Shown here: positions 1-12,615 of the stretch, piece after piece | How positions within the stretch are numbered: position 1 is the stretch's first letter | Layout of the letters: each line of letters opens with the position of its first letter | Origin: Amaranthus tricolor | Lineage: Eukaryota > Streptophyta > Magnoliopsida > Caryophyllales > Amaranthaceae | Length of the DNA: 64,000 nucleotides | Direction: 5' to 3' | NCBI RefSeq assembly: GCF_026212465.1 | Contig: NC_080062.1 | Location: forward strand, 1,880,001-1,944,000 | The notes under the pieces: model-generated | The model's database searches: none | What the model was told of the DNA's origin: nothing | The model's input: the letters and a program-made list of their open reading frames with translations, nothing else | Position numbers and translations under genes: made by a program

Positions 1-2
1 AT

Positions 3-509
3 GATGTAACACATGTGTCCACTGCCCCACAAGGGACTCCGGGCTATGTTGATCCTGAATACTACCAATGCTATCAGTTAACTGAAAAGAGCGATGTTTA
101 TAGCTTTGGAGTTGTTCTAGCTGAGTTGATATCCTCAAAAATGGCAGTCGATATCACTAGACATAGACACGATATCAATTTAGCAAATATGGTTGTGGAT
201 AGAATCCAGAAACACGCGTTACATGAGCTAATTGATCCAAAACTTGATGTGGAAAACGATGGTCTTGCACATAAGATGGTGAAATTAGTAGCAGAAGTAG
301 CATTCCAGTGTCTACAGCAGGATAAAGACGCGCGACCATCAATGAAAGAAGTACTCGGATCATTGAAAGCGATACAGAAACAAATGCAAAACGCGCAAAA
401 ACAAGTTGTAGTCGACATAAACGAATGTGACGATGATGCAGGGCTATTAAAGAATGCTCCTCCTCCGCTTTCGCCTGAGACACAGGTTAGTAACAATAGC
501 TTAAGATGA
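3..509 (+). CDS. C-terminal part of an LRK10L-type receptor-like Ser/Thr kinase (5' end outside window)
   Basis: This is the last part of a plasma-membrane receptor-like kinase that would phosphorylate Ser/Thr residues on partner proteins. The frame is open to the window edge and reads DVTHVSTAPQGTPGYVDPEY, the end of the activation loop and subdomain VIII. It is followed by DVYSFGVVLAELIS (subdomain IX) and the late-lobe motif CLQQDKDARPSM with the conserved Arg. After the kinase fold, about 45 residues form a polar tail with DINECDDD and a PPPLSPE stretch. The THVSTAPQGTPGY wording is typical of the LEAF RUST 10 disease-resistance locus-like (LRK10L) clade, whose members have cysteine-rich, wall-associated-type ectodomains; that part is not in this window. 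The GTG at 15 is only an internal Val codon. The stop is at 507-509. Subfamily is inferred from motifs; the kinase identity is secure. Confidence 0.9.
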   Translation, partial: DVTHVSTAPQGTPGYVDPEYYQCYQLTEKSDVYSFGVVLAELISSKMAVDITRHRHDINLANMVVDRIQKHALHELIDPKLDVENDGLAHKMVKLVAEVAFQCLQQDKDARPSMKEVLGSLKAIQKQMQNAQKQVVVDINECDDDAGLLKNAPPPLSPETQVSNNSLR

Positions 510-3360
510 TTAGTGACTAAGTAAGGAATTAGCCTTCCTTTTGTTGTAGATTTTCAATTTTTCAGCAAAAGAAATTGAAGAAAAAGAGGCATTGTTGTGA
601 TTACTTATATGATTAGTAAATTAAATTGGTGTACTTATGTTAGGGATGTATGTAAATAAGGAGTAGTACAATGTAAGAGTTCTGCAAATGTGAGTTTTGA
701 CAATATATTTATACTCTTGATTCCACTTTTAACCCATTTCTAGTCTTTCCCCTCCAACCATATAGAAAGTACTTGTGTACAATTTGGACTTTGAAAAGAT
801 GGAAGTTCATAAGTATAGTTTAAAGGTGTTCATTGGGTCTGTTTTGAGTCGGTTCAAAATCGAGTCTTGTTGTCCACATTGATTTTTACATAATTTTAAA
901 TTTGTTTTAAAGTCGGGTCAAATTCTAGTTTGATTACAAGGTCGGGTAAAAGTCGAATTGTTGGGTCTATTTTAAACACTTTCGTATTCTCCATAATTCA
1001 TCACAAATACTGTTGATAATGTTAATAAATTTGCAAAATTGTAATTACTACGAAATTGTTTGTCTTCAAACACTATTGATGATCCAAACGAACAAAAAAT
1101 ACTAATCTCAACCAATATATTGTGGTTCGACAACCATATCTCCTAATTAAATTATGGCTACAACATACTAAAACCTTAGGAATAATAAACGTCTAAACAT
1201 TCAATCCTTCATTCATTTGGAAATTAGAATGAATACAACACTAAACGTCTAAACCCAATAATAAACCCAAAATTTGCTAAATTATTGATTAGAAGTTGGA
1301 CCAAACTTTATGCTTTTATTTCTTTCAATGGACGATCTTTCTTTTTACTCTTTTTCGGCGCATTGAATACGGAATAAAAAACTTTGTCTCCTATTTGAAT
1401 GGATCTAAACTTAGATTGAAAATTGGACCAAAATCTACAAAGATATCTACCGTCCAATTTGGATTATTTGTCACAAAGTTACCACACACTAATTAATCCA
1501 ATTTTCTAAATGAAAAAAAAATTCCAAATGATTAAATTATTGGCTTTTTCACGTGATAGACAAATATTTTTTTAATCAACTTGTTGATCTTAAGCTTACA
1601 ACTTCTCTACATGGTACACAAAACAAATGTGTTTTTGTTAATTTTACGCTATTTTTCCCAAGCATAATAACTTTTTTTTTTCAAAAAATAGACATCGCGA
1701 TCACTCTGATTGGCCATATACTTCGTAATTCAGTCGAAATGAATACTTAATTAAACCAAAAATTTAACATTTTGTTTACGACAAGGAAAAGTTAGAAGCT
1801 CAGGGTCACCACGTGAATTTATAGTCTACTATGTGGAAAAGCCAAAAACTCAAGCTATATAAAATTACCAAAAAAAAATAAAATATGAAATCCATAATAA
1901 TCCTATTTAAATGTTGATGTAATATATATAGGGTAATGATATTTACAGCTTTTATGCTTGAATATAAAAATTAACAAATTCTCTTTATTATCAATGATTT
2001 TAACTTTCTAAACAGTATAATTAAACTTTAATATTCCTAAGACAAAAAAAAATTAAATTACATACAAAATTCTTTCTTACATACAACCTTATAGTTACAT
2101 ATATCATTTTTCGTATTTATATAATAACTAGACGTATAGAACTATCAATTTTGATTCAATCTAAAATTAAAAGTCCATCTAGTAATCGCTGCAGCATCAT
2201 ATAGATTAACATAGTAGGGTCCAATGGCATTGGGTTAGTTTATCAAACAAAACATGAAATCTTTTGAAGTTGACATAGGACTATGCAAATAGTGGCCTAG
2301 AACGGTTTGATTTGCACCAAACCACCGACTAAAAATAGAAGGGCCAAGAATATCAATGATATATGGAGGTGGTAGGATTGTGTTCATATTGATTTTTTTA
2401 AAATTAAAAATTTAATTTTAAAGTGAATTCACATCGGCTTTAATTACAAGATCAGGATAAATATCAATTGAGTTGTCAAATCTGTTTTGAAGACTTATAG
2501 TGGCATATAGTTAATTTTCACTTAAATACAAAGATATTAAATTTTCATCTTCTGATTTCAATGCAAGATTATGTTTGAAAACTATAGGTAAATAATATTC
2601 CCTTCATTTCATTTAATTTTCACTATTTTTGAAAAGATTTAATTTCATATGTTGTATTGCAATGTTTTTGAGATGGGTGGAGGAAACTACTACATAAGAT
2701 ATGGCCCAGGTGAAATGAGACCCCATATTAACGTCTACTATGAGTCTAGGTTGTTTATTTTGATTATTGGATTATATATTTTGTGTGCACTTAAAATAGT
2801 TCAAGATTTAGAAAAATTCTTTTAAATTAAGGTCATATAATCATATTAAGTTATAGAAGTATAACACATCAACTTGTGATAAATTTTTTTTAATGGACTT
2901 GTACATATCCTTGATGATGTTTCATCGTAAAACCAATTCATTAAGTTTATATGTCCGTCAATCTCTCTCTAATTTTTGATTTAAAATCACATATGAGTTA
3001 CTTTTCAATATCCCACACATGTGAGTCTATTTTTTTATTAGGCAAAAACACCAATCTTGTTAAACTTGCAAGTTGTTTTGTGAAAGTTCGATATATTTTT
3101 TTTTAGTGTATCATGAATTTTCGGCTCTAATAAGTTCACATTGATATTTGGAGTGATTTTTAAGTTAGGAAAGAAATGTCAAAAATACCATAAATTCAGT
3201 TCAATTTATTTTTAGTTTGACTCGTTAAAATAGCACAGTATACCTCATACAAATGGAAAAAAACAAATTTTTTATAAATGGAATCTAAATTTTTAAATTT
3301 TTTGTGAAAAAAAGAAGAACAAAAGACAATACCAAGTAAGACCACTTCTCCACATTATTC
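510..3360. other. AT-rich intergenic region with two short related repeats
   Basis: I see no convincing gene here. The first few hundred bases are probably the 3' UTR of the kinase gene. Two segments, about 823-983 and 2365-2500, share blocks such as ACATTGATTTTTA and GATTACAAGGTCGGG. The first has imperfect inverted ends (AAAGGTGTTCA at the left, TAAACACTTT at the right), so it may be a small non-autonomous hAT-like element. Open frames at 1296 and 1553 show no family features and no coding character. Confidence 0.4.
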
Positions 3361-3365
3361 TGAAG

Positions 3366-3372
3366 TATAAAG
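3366..3372 (+). promoter_or_regulatory. possible TATA box (TATAAAG) of the 3622 gene
   Basis: TATAAAG lies about 250 bp before the ATG at 3622. It is followed by a pyrimidine-rich stretch (3400-3560) that looks like a plant 5' UTR. In such AT-rich DNA the match could be chance. Confidence 0.3.
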
Positions 3373-3621
3373 CAAACATTCCTAAATACCCTTCCTTGTA
3401 TTAGTACTCTCACTTTACTTTCCCATTTCCTCACTCTTCTCATCATATTCCTCCCTACTCTCTACTCTAACCCTTCAAACTTTAATGCAATCAATTCCTC
3501 ATTCTTACTCCTTGTCAATCACCCTAAATTTTTGTCATTTCTCTTAAAATTCCATAATTTAATCCCTAATTTCTAACAAAGTAAAAATAAATTGATCATA
3601 CATCAAAAAAATTATCAAAAA

Positions 3622-4104
3622 ATGTCATTACAAAAATTCAAACTATTAGCAACACAGTGTTCGATAATCGGAAGCCCAACACGGAGCCCAACAACAAGCC
3701 CAGTAATCCACATCCGCCGTCGTAAAACCCTCCGAATGCTTCTCAGTGGTAAAGGAAACGGCAGCGTTTTCAACCGCCGATTTATTCATCAAAATCGCCG
3801 AGTTGACTCGCCGGATCGTCTAAAAATCGGGAATCAGAAATCAGTGAGTGAAAAGGAAAATATAGGAGTACGGCTTAAATTGAAGGATCTCTTTGTGTCT
3901 TCTCCTCCACCAAAGAAGATTCTAGAAGGAGAAAGTGAAGATCAAAGATTGATACCGTCGGCGGCTGTGAGTTCCGGCAGCGGCGATGGCGGATTAATGG
4001 CAGCGCGTCGAGTGAGGCCTTTTTCGGCGACGTTGAGACAAAGATTGTTGATGAGGAGAGTGTGGCGGCCGGTGCTTGTAGCCATACCTGAACAATCGCC
4101 ATAG
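3622..4104 (+). CDS. small intronless conserved plant protein, function unknown (160 aa)
   Basis: The protein starts MSLQKFKLLATQC, followed by a Ser/Thr-Pro-rich segment (SPTRSPTTSPV) and a basic stretch HIRRRKTLRMLL near residue 35. The middle carries LKDLFVSSPPP (about residues 90-100), and the C-terminus is basic and aromatic: RQRLLMRRVWRPVLVAIPE. I believe this belongs to a widespread angiosperm family of uncharacterised proteins with this N-terminus, a LKDLFVSSPP motif and a C-terminal WRPVLV..IPE. That recollection is from family knowledge and was not searched. There is no signal peptide or membrane helix; the repeated basic SP/TP sites suggest a soluble, possibly phosphorylated protein. 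Codons are more GC-rich than the flanks, as expected for a real gene. The ATG at 3622 is the only ATG near the start; the frame extends upstream only through a TTG. The stop is TAG at 4102-4104. Confidence 0.75.
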   Translation: MSLQKFKLLATQCSIIGSPTRSPTTSPVIHIRRRKTLRMLLSGKGNGSVFNRRFIHQNRRVDSPDRLKIGNQKSVSEKENIGVRLKLKDLFVSSPPPKKILEGESEDQRLIPSAAVSSGSGDGGLMAARRVRPFSATLRQRLLMRRVWRPVLVAIPEQSP

Positions 4105-6725
4105 TGACGCTTTGAATTACGTCGACGGAAAAATTGTTTGTTTTGTTGGATTCTGTATGAATTACTAGACTTTGACGATGACGATAAAGTAATTTTGAGG
4201 GGAATTGGATTGAAAAATATGGTATGTAAATAAATAAAAACGAATTTTGTATTGATTTTTCTGATAGACTGAATTTCATTGGCGATGATAGAGATTTTCA
4301 ACGTTAAATTTAGCAATATTTGCCATGATTGAAGATCGAAGAATCTCATCAAGTGAATTGATTTGTGTACTTTGTACTATAATAAATTAATAATGCTGAT
4401 GAATTTTTCGTTTGATAGCAAACTGAGACCGTTAGGGTCTATTTGGTGGCAAATTGGCCATGTTTAAGTCAAATCAAAGAATACTATTGAGCTGATCTTT
4501 TCAATTGAGAATTTCTAGGTTAACGTGTGAGATATGATATCATCCCATGTCTACTGGTAAATCACAATTGATTTTTGTGATTGTGCTTTTTTTATTCAAA
4601 TTAAAAAGTACAGTAAATTTTTTTCATTCTAAGTTAGACATGAAATTCGTGTTATGTTGAATCAACGTATGTTGTGTTGAATGAATGTATATTGTGTTGA
4701 ATCGAGCCATGTGTCATGGCCCACTATTTAAAGTAATGTGGCGTGTTAGGCCAGCACTTTCAAGTAATGGCATGTGACACAATATGATCCTGCGCACAGA
4801 GTCGATTCGAGTCCTGAGACACAACACCATTTTTTATTTGATTTATTTAAAATTGGGTATAAAATATGGCCCATATCTGAAAGCTTCATATTAAGTTGTG
4901 TCAATCTCTCAAAATGGTGGTTGTAGCATGCCATTTAGAAGTACTATTTTACTCAAATTGATAAGAATATATGAGTACAAAATTTATGTATAGTACACCT
5001 AATTTTTAAAATATCTCATTTTTAGGAATTAGAAAAACAATTAAAATGCTTATTGTCGATTTTAATTAAAAAAAAACAAGTATATTTGGTTTATTCTTCC
5101 TTTGTTTTTAAAAAGTGACTACGTCTTTTGTTTTCAAATTTATCTCAATATATTAGGAAGATACAAATGAATTTTATGCTACTAAGATTTGAATACTAAA
5201 TACACATAAATGAAATATTCTTATGAGATATTAGTGATGTCAAATTTGTCTCATATACTAATGTAACATTGGAATTTAGAGTTAAAATGATTTGAATTTT
5301 TGTTGTTTTTTATTTGGAGGAGTGTGTATTTTAAGAAGGGGTAGAATAATAATTTGAAAATTATTTTAGGAAAAAAGAGAGACACTAATAATGGGACCCA
5401 ATGAAAATTCTTTGGAGTCTAAGTGACTTGCAATGCAAGTGGGCATTCAATAAAGGTGCTTAAATTAGTGAGCACTTTGATGATAAAGACAAGTGAATGA
5501 GTGATATGGCCAAAAGATTGCTCAATACCCATAAATCAACATTTCTTTTTTAAATTAATTTTAGAAAATAAATTTAAATATAATAATTTTGGCTATGAGT
5601 ATTTTTATTTTAATTATGGATAGCAATGTTTATAATGAGGAATGTAGAAGTATAAGGATTAATTCATTTTTTTTGTTAAAATAGCTAAATAAAAAATCTT
5701 TGAATACTTCTTTGAATTTTAAAAAGTACATTATGTTTTGTCTACTAAACTTCTAATAATTATATTTATTTTAATTTCAGTATACATTAAATAGCCAATA
5801 CTTAAAAAATATAAAATAAAAAATAAAATCAACAAAATTTTATGTGAGTAAATGATTACATTATAAATATTATATATTTTATCGTATATAATAAATATTA
5901 TGTATTTCAAGAAAAAAATTTTATAGTGGTAATCATCGTCAATTATACTATTTTCAGAAAATTTTGTATTCAATATATTGTATTCAATATGAATACCATT
6001 CCATCTTATCTAAAAATATTGTATTCAAAATAAATATATGTAGATCTATTTTTAAGTTTATTATGACATTTATAAATGTTATAATTGGACCCTAAGTGGG
6101 ATTTCTATCACCAGTTGATAAAGCTTCAAGGTTACTCAAACAGCTATAATTCATCCTCCAGTCCCTATCAAAAATTCATTCACTTTTCATACTTTAGATA
6201 TAATTAAAGAATTATAACTTTTGTTTAGTGGTAATTTTGATTGATTATCCAATTGCTAATATTTCAAGTATTAATTAAATTAGATTCGATTATACAATAT
6301 CAGGTAAATGTCAAGTCGAATATGTATAAATAAAAAAATTCAATGGTTACATCCATATGCAATCATAGAAGTGTTATTTATCCTTTCTAATAAATATATT
6401 TTTGTCAAAATAACTTCTAAAAATAAAAATAATTTTAAAATGAACAAATATTTTAAAACTACTCATTATAAAAAGGTGAAAAAATATAAAAGAGCAGAGT
6501 TAATACACAACTACTAGTGAGCTTGTGATATAATCACATGGATTTAATCACAAAACATGTGTAAAATTTCTACTTTTAAATCAATAATCATAATAAATCT
6601 CACTCTTGAGAGTTGATGAGTTATCTACTAAACACTTTTTGTTTTAGTATAGAACTCATATGTCTTGATGATTTCATCTTATTTTTAACAATTTATTAGC
6701 ACAAAGTGATAAAAAAATATATATT

Positions 6726-6778
<53 letters not shown>

Positions 6779-7047
6779 TATATATATGAATAGAGTGATA
6801 CTCGTCAATTATCAGTTCTAATGACGCATACGCGAAATATTAGATGGAATATTAGATTAATGATGTTGATAAGACAAAATAGCCAGTGTATTATAAAATT
6901 AGGAACACATAACACTAGTGTGACAATAACACACATAATAAGAGTAATTTATGAATATGCATTAGTGTCCTATTTTTGGTCCAATGCTCTAAAATCTTTA
7001 ATAATCTCTTTACAATCTAACTTTGCATGATTAGGCAGTTCTTGATT
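4105..7047. other. AT-rich intergenic DNA between two genes
   Basis: No gene is supported. At about 4650-4705 a 20-bp motif around TGTGTTGAAT recurs three times. A (TA)n tract lies at about 6730-6786. The open frames at 4746, 5731, 6308 and 6821 are low-complexity and resemble no family I know. Confidence 0.45.
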
Positions 7048-8195
7048 TTACAGAAATGTTGCTAATTTATCAACTATCTGCTCTTTACTCATCCCCAATA
7101 TTCTGCACAAACAAAAAACAAAAAATAGATCACAAATTTAGTTAAAATCAACCATATAGAGCCGGGCTTAGCTTGAAAAATGATCTACTGAGTGATTTTA
7201 TGTTTTATAATTAATTTGTTATTTTTTTAAGTATGTAATATGTCTTGAAGCCTCAACTATCAGATTAAGTTTTTGGTTGAGCTCATTTGATATGGTATCA
7301 AAAGTTAGCTTGATTAAAGGTCACGGGTTCGAATCTCAACCACTTCTCTCCATTAGGTATGAGGAGCGTCTGTGTTGAATCTACAGTCTTCTAACCCATT
7401 GGGCTCTCATAGCTCATATTTCTAGTCCCATTAAACTCTGTAAATCTTGAACCAAGCTAATAGAAATAATACAGTCTTCTAACCCTTTGCTTTTTTTGAA
7501 CCTCTTGCTTTTGTTCGTTGTTATTAAGCGCAAACAGTCTCAAATTTTAAATTTGAAAAAAAAAATAATTTATTTAAAAAATAATGTTAAAAATTGACTA
7601 TAATGCGATTTTTCAAATTTTCCCTAATTCAGAGCCCTAAAGCCTATTCTTGACTTAAAAGGCCCACTAACCCAAAAAGATTACGAGACGACCAAAATAA
7701 AGTTTAAAAGTACTGTTTGATTTGGATCATTGGCGGAAGCCTGGATGGTTGGACATGGAATAAATGTACATCATGGAACAATTTCTGACATTTTTCCAAT
7801 TCTATCTATAGATCATATAAACACTCAATATAATTATTCAGATTAGATATGGCCTTTCGATTGAATCTTGATAATCAACATGCTCAACTAGCAATTAGCA
7901 AAGGTGTTAAATAATTATATTTCTAAAACAAAATGTTAAAAAATTATCACGATTTAATATTTATTCGACTTAATTAATAGTTAAATTTGACTTTAAATTA
8001 ATTTTAAAATTAATTAATTAAAACCAACTTAAAACACGTATACAAATGACATAGCTTCTAGAAGTAAGTTTATATATAAGATTTAAATACAAAATGTGAA
8101 ATCATAGTCTTGAACATAAATGATTTAAAATCAGTAAGACAAATCAAAATAAAGAGTTAATTCCGGATTGAAAAATTCAATTTACCGGCTTATCA

Positions 8196-8226
<31 letters not shown>

Positions 8227-10706
8227 CTTAATGAGTCTAATAGTCCAACTATAACGAAACAAATACAAGTATGAACAAGAAATCATATAGTGCATGGAAT
8301 AGTTGACCTTTTTAAATGACTATCTCAGATCTCAATCAAAGACAATTTGAAAATTATTAAAGTGTATCTTCATAATCTTAAAAATATTTTTTGATTTGTG
8401 TTTCTTTTGCCTTAAAAAACAAAAAGGTCAACAATTTGACTTTAAACAATAATTACCATTCAATGAAAGATCATCTGAATGGACGCCAAAGCAAATATGT
8501 AAACAAAATAAACTAAGAGCAACAACATTTGAAGTTCGAATTAACCTTTACATCAAAATTATATTCTTAACCTCTAATCGTACATATCCGTTTTTTAAAA
8601 AACCTTCATCTAAATCAATATTTCGTTTAAAAACTAATACTTGATTTAATTATCCTTTTTTCACAATTCTGATAAATTATGAGATTTTCTACATCGAATA
8701 TCAGATATTTCAGATCGAATAATTCAGATCGCATTATTATGCACTTTTCAACTTGTATGAGACCATCTCATAGTAAGATAAGTCCATACAAATAGGGATG
8801 TGCATAAGAATACGATACGAATTATTTGATCTCATACAAAAGTTGTTAAAATGAATTTTAAAATAAAAAAGAATAGAAAGAAAAATTACCCATTAAGTTT
8901 GCAAGCAATAAATGAGCCCACAAAATGTTGTGTGCTTCTTAGTCCCAAACTTCCACAAAGCCAATGGTATTTTTGCAAATAATATTTCTGGTGTTGATTT
9001 TCTGCTAAGTAGAATTCCAATTTCCCAATTGCCAAAATTTTTGTTACAATTCTCTTATTTAGCCTCATTTGCTTCCTAATCTTTGATTTTTGTGCTTCTT
9101 TTCTTTCCTCTTCTGTTGAGTAAAAAATCACTGATCTTTGGTGGGTATTTAACCCAAAATTCTGCATTAATATCCCACATTTTCAAAAACAAATCATTAT
9201 TGATAATTTATTATTGTATTACTTCCTCTGTTTTGGATTTGTTCTTCCATTTACTTTTAGTGCAGATCATAATATAAACTTAAAAGTCAAAAATTATTTT
9301 TAGTTTTGTGTTTTTAAAACTTATAAAAATTAAAATATATATTGAGACAAATTTATCAAGATTCCACATGTTTTTTTATATACGTCGATGAGAAACCATA
9401 ATCAAAGTTTGATTATAAAATTCATAAATCTAATTGAAAAGAACATATAAAAATGAGAAGTTATTATTAAATACTCCCTTCGTCTCATTTTGTTCTTTCC
9501 ATTTATTTTTTGCACAGTTTTCAATGTAAATTTTAAACTACAATATCTCTAAATACATATAATAAAAAGTTATAAAAAATACATAATAGAAAAGTATACA
9601 TTAAGATGAATCTAACAAGATCTCACATTGATATATTTTATCTTTTAAATATGTGTCACAAACATTAAATAAATTTTTCTGTTATTAAAGTGGAATATTC
9701 TAAATAGAACGAACATTAGAAAACGGAAGGAGTAATAAGATAAATAAAGAAAGAAAATTACAAGATAATCCTTGTTGGTGGGATCGTGAATATCCCAAAA
9801 AAGATCACATAGTGATGAGAATGATATGATTCTGCTATCATATACTAATTTCACTGCTTCTGTATGACCAGTTCTTCCTTCACATACCTGTTTTTTTAAG
9901 GAAAAAAAAAATAGAAATATAAGTTTTTTTCAATAATGGTCTTTGGCTGAAATTGTTAGATGATTTGTCATTATGTGAATATCATCTGAGTTGTTTAAGC
10001 CAATAATATTTTAAGTTGATAAAAAATTAATTGTTGTATGTTTGCTATTTATTAAAGAAAAAATATATAGAAACACCCACTTATAATAAAGTTTTCATTT
10101 AAATTAAAAATCAGTATTTTAGGTAAAATTCATTTAGTAAATAAATCTTATAGTTATTTAACGGACCAAAAAATTAAGTTAATTAAAAAGATAATAAAAA
10201 ATCCAATGTTAATAATATACATTTTGAGAAAAAAAAAAAAGAATTACCATAAAATTTACCTCTTTATGTGATGGTTTACTAAAACTTCCTCCAAAATAAC
10301 CAGTAGAAGTATTGTAAACTCCATTGATACTTCCAAATGCAGCTTCAACTGCCCAGAAACTTCCTGAAAAAAAAAGTAATAAAAATAAATATAAATTAAT
10401 CCGTACTATTAATTAACACAGAATAATCTCTAAAATATAATCGATCAAAAACAGTCACATAATTTGCTAATCGCCTAGTGAATTCTGAATTAAACAAGCA
10501 AGCTATGGTTGATTTTAGGCTATTTTAAAACTTTTGAGCGAATCGCGAATCTTAAAAAAATTTAATTTTCAGTAAAGCAGAGAGAAATTACCTCCTGCAA
10601 AGATTGCTGTTTTCTTGAATTGAGGTGGGATTATTTGTTGAGATGATGGTAATGGAGTTATTTGAAAATCTGGGAAATAATTAATTTGTGGGAGTAATTT
10701 ATACAT
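7048..10706 (-). CDS. MsrA-family (A5-like) peptide methionine sulfoxide reductase homologue with Ser at the catalytic position, 5 exons
   Basis: MsrA enzymes reduce methionine-S-sulfoxide in proteins. Exons read on the minus strand are 10706-10592, 10363-10260, 9887-9762, 9161-8890 and 7102-7048. All junctions have GT..AG and keep one frame, giving 223 aa. Residues 36-47 read IFAGGSFWAVEA, where the usual MsrA motif is GCFW, so the nucleophilic Cys is Ser. Then come VYNTSTGYFGG, KEVCEGRTGHTEAV, LFWDIHDPT, THQRSVIF and YLAENQHQKYYLQ, all classic MsrA landmarks. The C-terminal part (STQHFVGSFIACKLNG, then GILGMSKEQIVDKLATFL) resembles the plant A5-like branch, where I recall a GSFW form being normal. 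The ATG at 10706 has an in-frame stop 15 bases upstream. No signal peptide is seen; a separate upstream first exon joining the acceptor in TTATTTCCCAG cannot be excluded. Intron 3 holds a Stowaway-like MITE; intron 4 (1.8 kb) holds a SINE and a TA tract. Confidence 0.85.
7225..7440 (+). repeat. tRNA-derived SINE copy in MsrA-like intron 4
   Basis: The head contains GATATGGTATCAAAAG, like an A-box/initiator-tRNA region, then ACGGGTTCGAATCTC, a clear pol III B box. A body with AGGTATGAGGAGCG and CCATTGGGCTCTCA follows. The same order of blocks recurs at 22665-23015 (reverse orientation, two heads) and 38520-38725. Its edges are uncertain because no target duplication was identified. Confidence 0.6.
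9474..9732. mobile_element. Stowaway-like (Tc1/mariner) MITE in MsrA-like intron 3
   Basis: The left end CTCCCTTCGTCTC and the right end GAAAACGGAAGGAG form imperfect terminal inverted repeats. The element of about 259 bp is bordered by TA on both sides (9472-9473 and 9733-9734), the Stowaway target duplication. Related starts (CTCCGTC- or CTCTGTTC-like) occur near 17955, 34215, 35490, 37127 and 39208. Confidence 0.7.
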
Positions 10707-11640
10707 AATAAATAATTTTTATATCTGTTAGTATAAATTTTGAGGATATAATGCAGAAATAATAATATGAAAATCTACAGTTGGGAAGATCAGTGAGGAT
10801 TTGTGCACAAATGTGTTTGATAGGTGGGAAAGGTAATGAACTTATTTTACACTTCAATAAGTAATTGAAGACTTTGACAATTTTGAGGATATACAATATA
10901 TTATTTTGAAAAATTTATTATAATTATTTCATCATATATTTAATCAAATAATATGTAAAGAAGCTTCCTTTCATACCCATTAGTCACTTGTACATACAAC
11001 TTGGAGATCAGTCTACATTGTACAACATTGATGAAATGAGCTAATTTTTTTTAAGTGTTTACAAGAAATTGTTATTATAATAAACATTTAAGAATACTAT
11101 TCATTTTAACGGTGTTTTTTAAGAAAATAACTCAACTATAAGTTTTATTTAATGGTTAATTTAGTGGTTGATTGAGACCTTACTATATGTTAAACTACTA
11201 CATCAAAAAAATTATCCAAAAATGTCATTACAAAAATTCATTCTTTTTCTATTTTTTTTTTCTCAAAACTAAATTAATTGGTTGATATTAACTATGTACT
11301 ATCTTTAAATTAATAACAGGAATCCATTCACTAATAAATAATTATATAAAAATACATCAAAATTTATATTTTGGTATTTGATAAGTTGAGAAGGTTGAAG
11401 TGAAAGTCCCAATTAAATTTGTAAAAGTATTTTTAAAAATAAGAAGTCGATTTTCATTATATTTAACCCGTGCACAAATAATCACAGACCCTAAGTTTCA
11501 TTTCTATTGCTAATCAACCCGTGCACAAATATTTACTCAATTTCATTATATTTAACCGGTCTATATTATATAATATTTAGATTATTACTTCTCTGATTTT
11601 AAGAGGGATGTTAGGCTAGTGACCATCACCATTTAAACTA
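10707..11640. other. intergenic DNA upstream of the MsrA-like gene
   Basis: This is presumably the promoter and 5' region of the minus-strand MsrA-like gene. I see no gene in it. It contains a 42-bp near-copy of the start region of the 3622 gene (11199-11240), listed separately. Confidence 0.45.
11199..11240 (+). repeat. 42-bp near-copy of the 5' leader and start codon region of the 3622 gene
   Basis: Bases 11199-11240 match 3599-3640 at 41 of 42 positions, including the ATG and the next six codons (MSLQKF), one base change apart (A to C in the leader). Similarity stops abruptly on both sides. Confidence 0.8.
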
Positions 11641-12615
11641 GGAAAAATCACTCTAAATAATTCAACCTTTACTCGATTTTCCTATAATAATCCCAACTAT
11701 TGATTTACAATGAATAATCCGAACTTTGAGGGATATTTCCCAAAAGCATATTATAGTGACCGGTAAACTGTACAACAAGTAATTTTAACAAAAAAAGTAT
11801 ATTAAAATAAAATCAAGAAAAAATTAAATTAAAAAAACTAAAAGAAAAAAAAATTAATTACCCATAGACCTAGTGATGGCCAAGGAGCGGGTTACCCGAA
11901 CCGCTTAAAAACCGTCCCGGAACTGGAACCGTGAAACCGTCGGAAAAAAACGTTGCAGGAACCGTGAAACTGTCGAAAAAAACCGCCAGAACTAGACCAA
12001 AGAACTGCGGGCCGGTTCACCCGGACCATTGGTTCCAAGAAACCGGACCGAAACAGTTCACCCGACCCAGCAGTTCTTTAGAACCGGTCAAAAATAGCGT
12101 TGGGATTTTTCTATATATACTCCATACTTTCAATCTTTTCATTCACAATTCATCTCTTCTCCTACTCTCCCTACTTACTCTCTCTACTTAATTACGCAAT
12201 TATTCTCTTAATTACATAATTAGTCTTTTAATTATTTCTTAATTACATAATTAGTCTTTTAATGATTTATTTATTTCTTAATTAAATTATTATTTCAATA
12301 TTATCATGTCTTCTTTTTTGTATAAGGCCTATTAAAAAGTTACTAATGTGGCAAAATCATCAGAAAGTTCTAGCTCTAAAAGAAAGGCGACTTTAAGTCT
12401 GTCGGTATCAACAACACCTTCGGTTAGTAATTATGAACCAAATTATCCAGAAGAGTACGACCAAAAATTACACGATTATGCAGAAGAAGTGTAAAGAGAA
12501 ATACAAATTGAAGAAGAAGTAGAGGAACCAACGACCCTTATTAATGGGATACTTAGATCTCAACAATCATCAACGAGATCACATGAAGTACAACAACAAC
12601 TACAACAAAGACAAG

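Noticed and set aside
15..17. Start codon for the kinase fragment
   Set aside because: GTG is an internal Val; the frame and kinase motif continue to the window edge.
3592..3621. Longer N-terminus for the 3622 gene
   Set aside because: Begins with TTG; the family-like start is the ATG at 3622.
7290..7345. A functional tRNA gene
   Set aside because: Only A-box and B-box-like blocks are present; no cloverleaf stems pair, so it is a SINE head.
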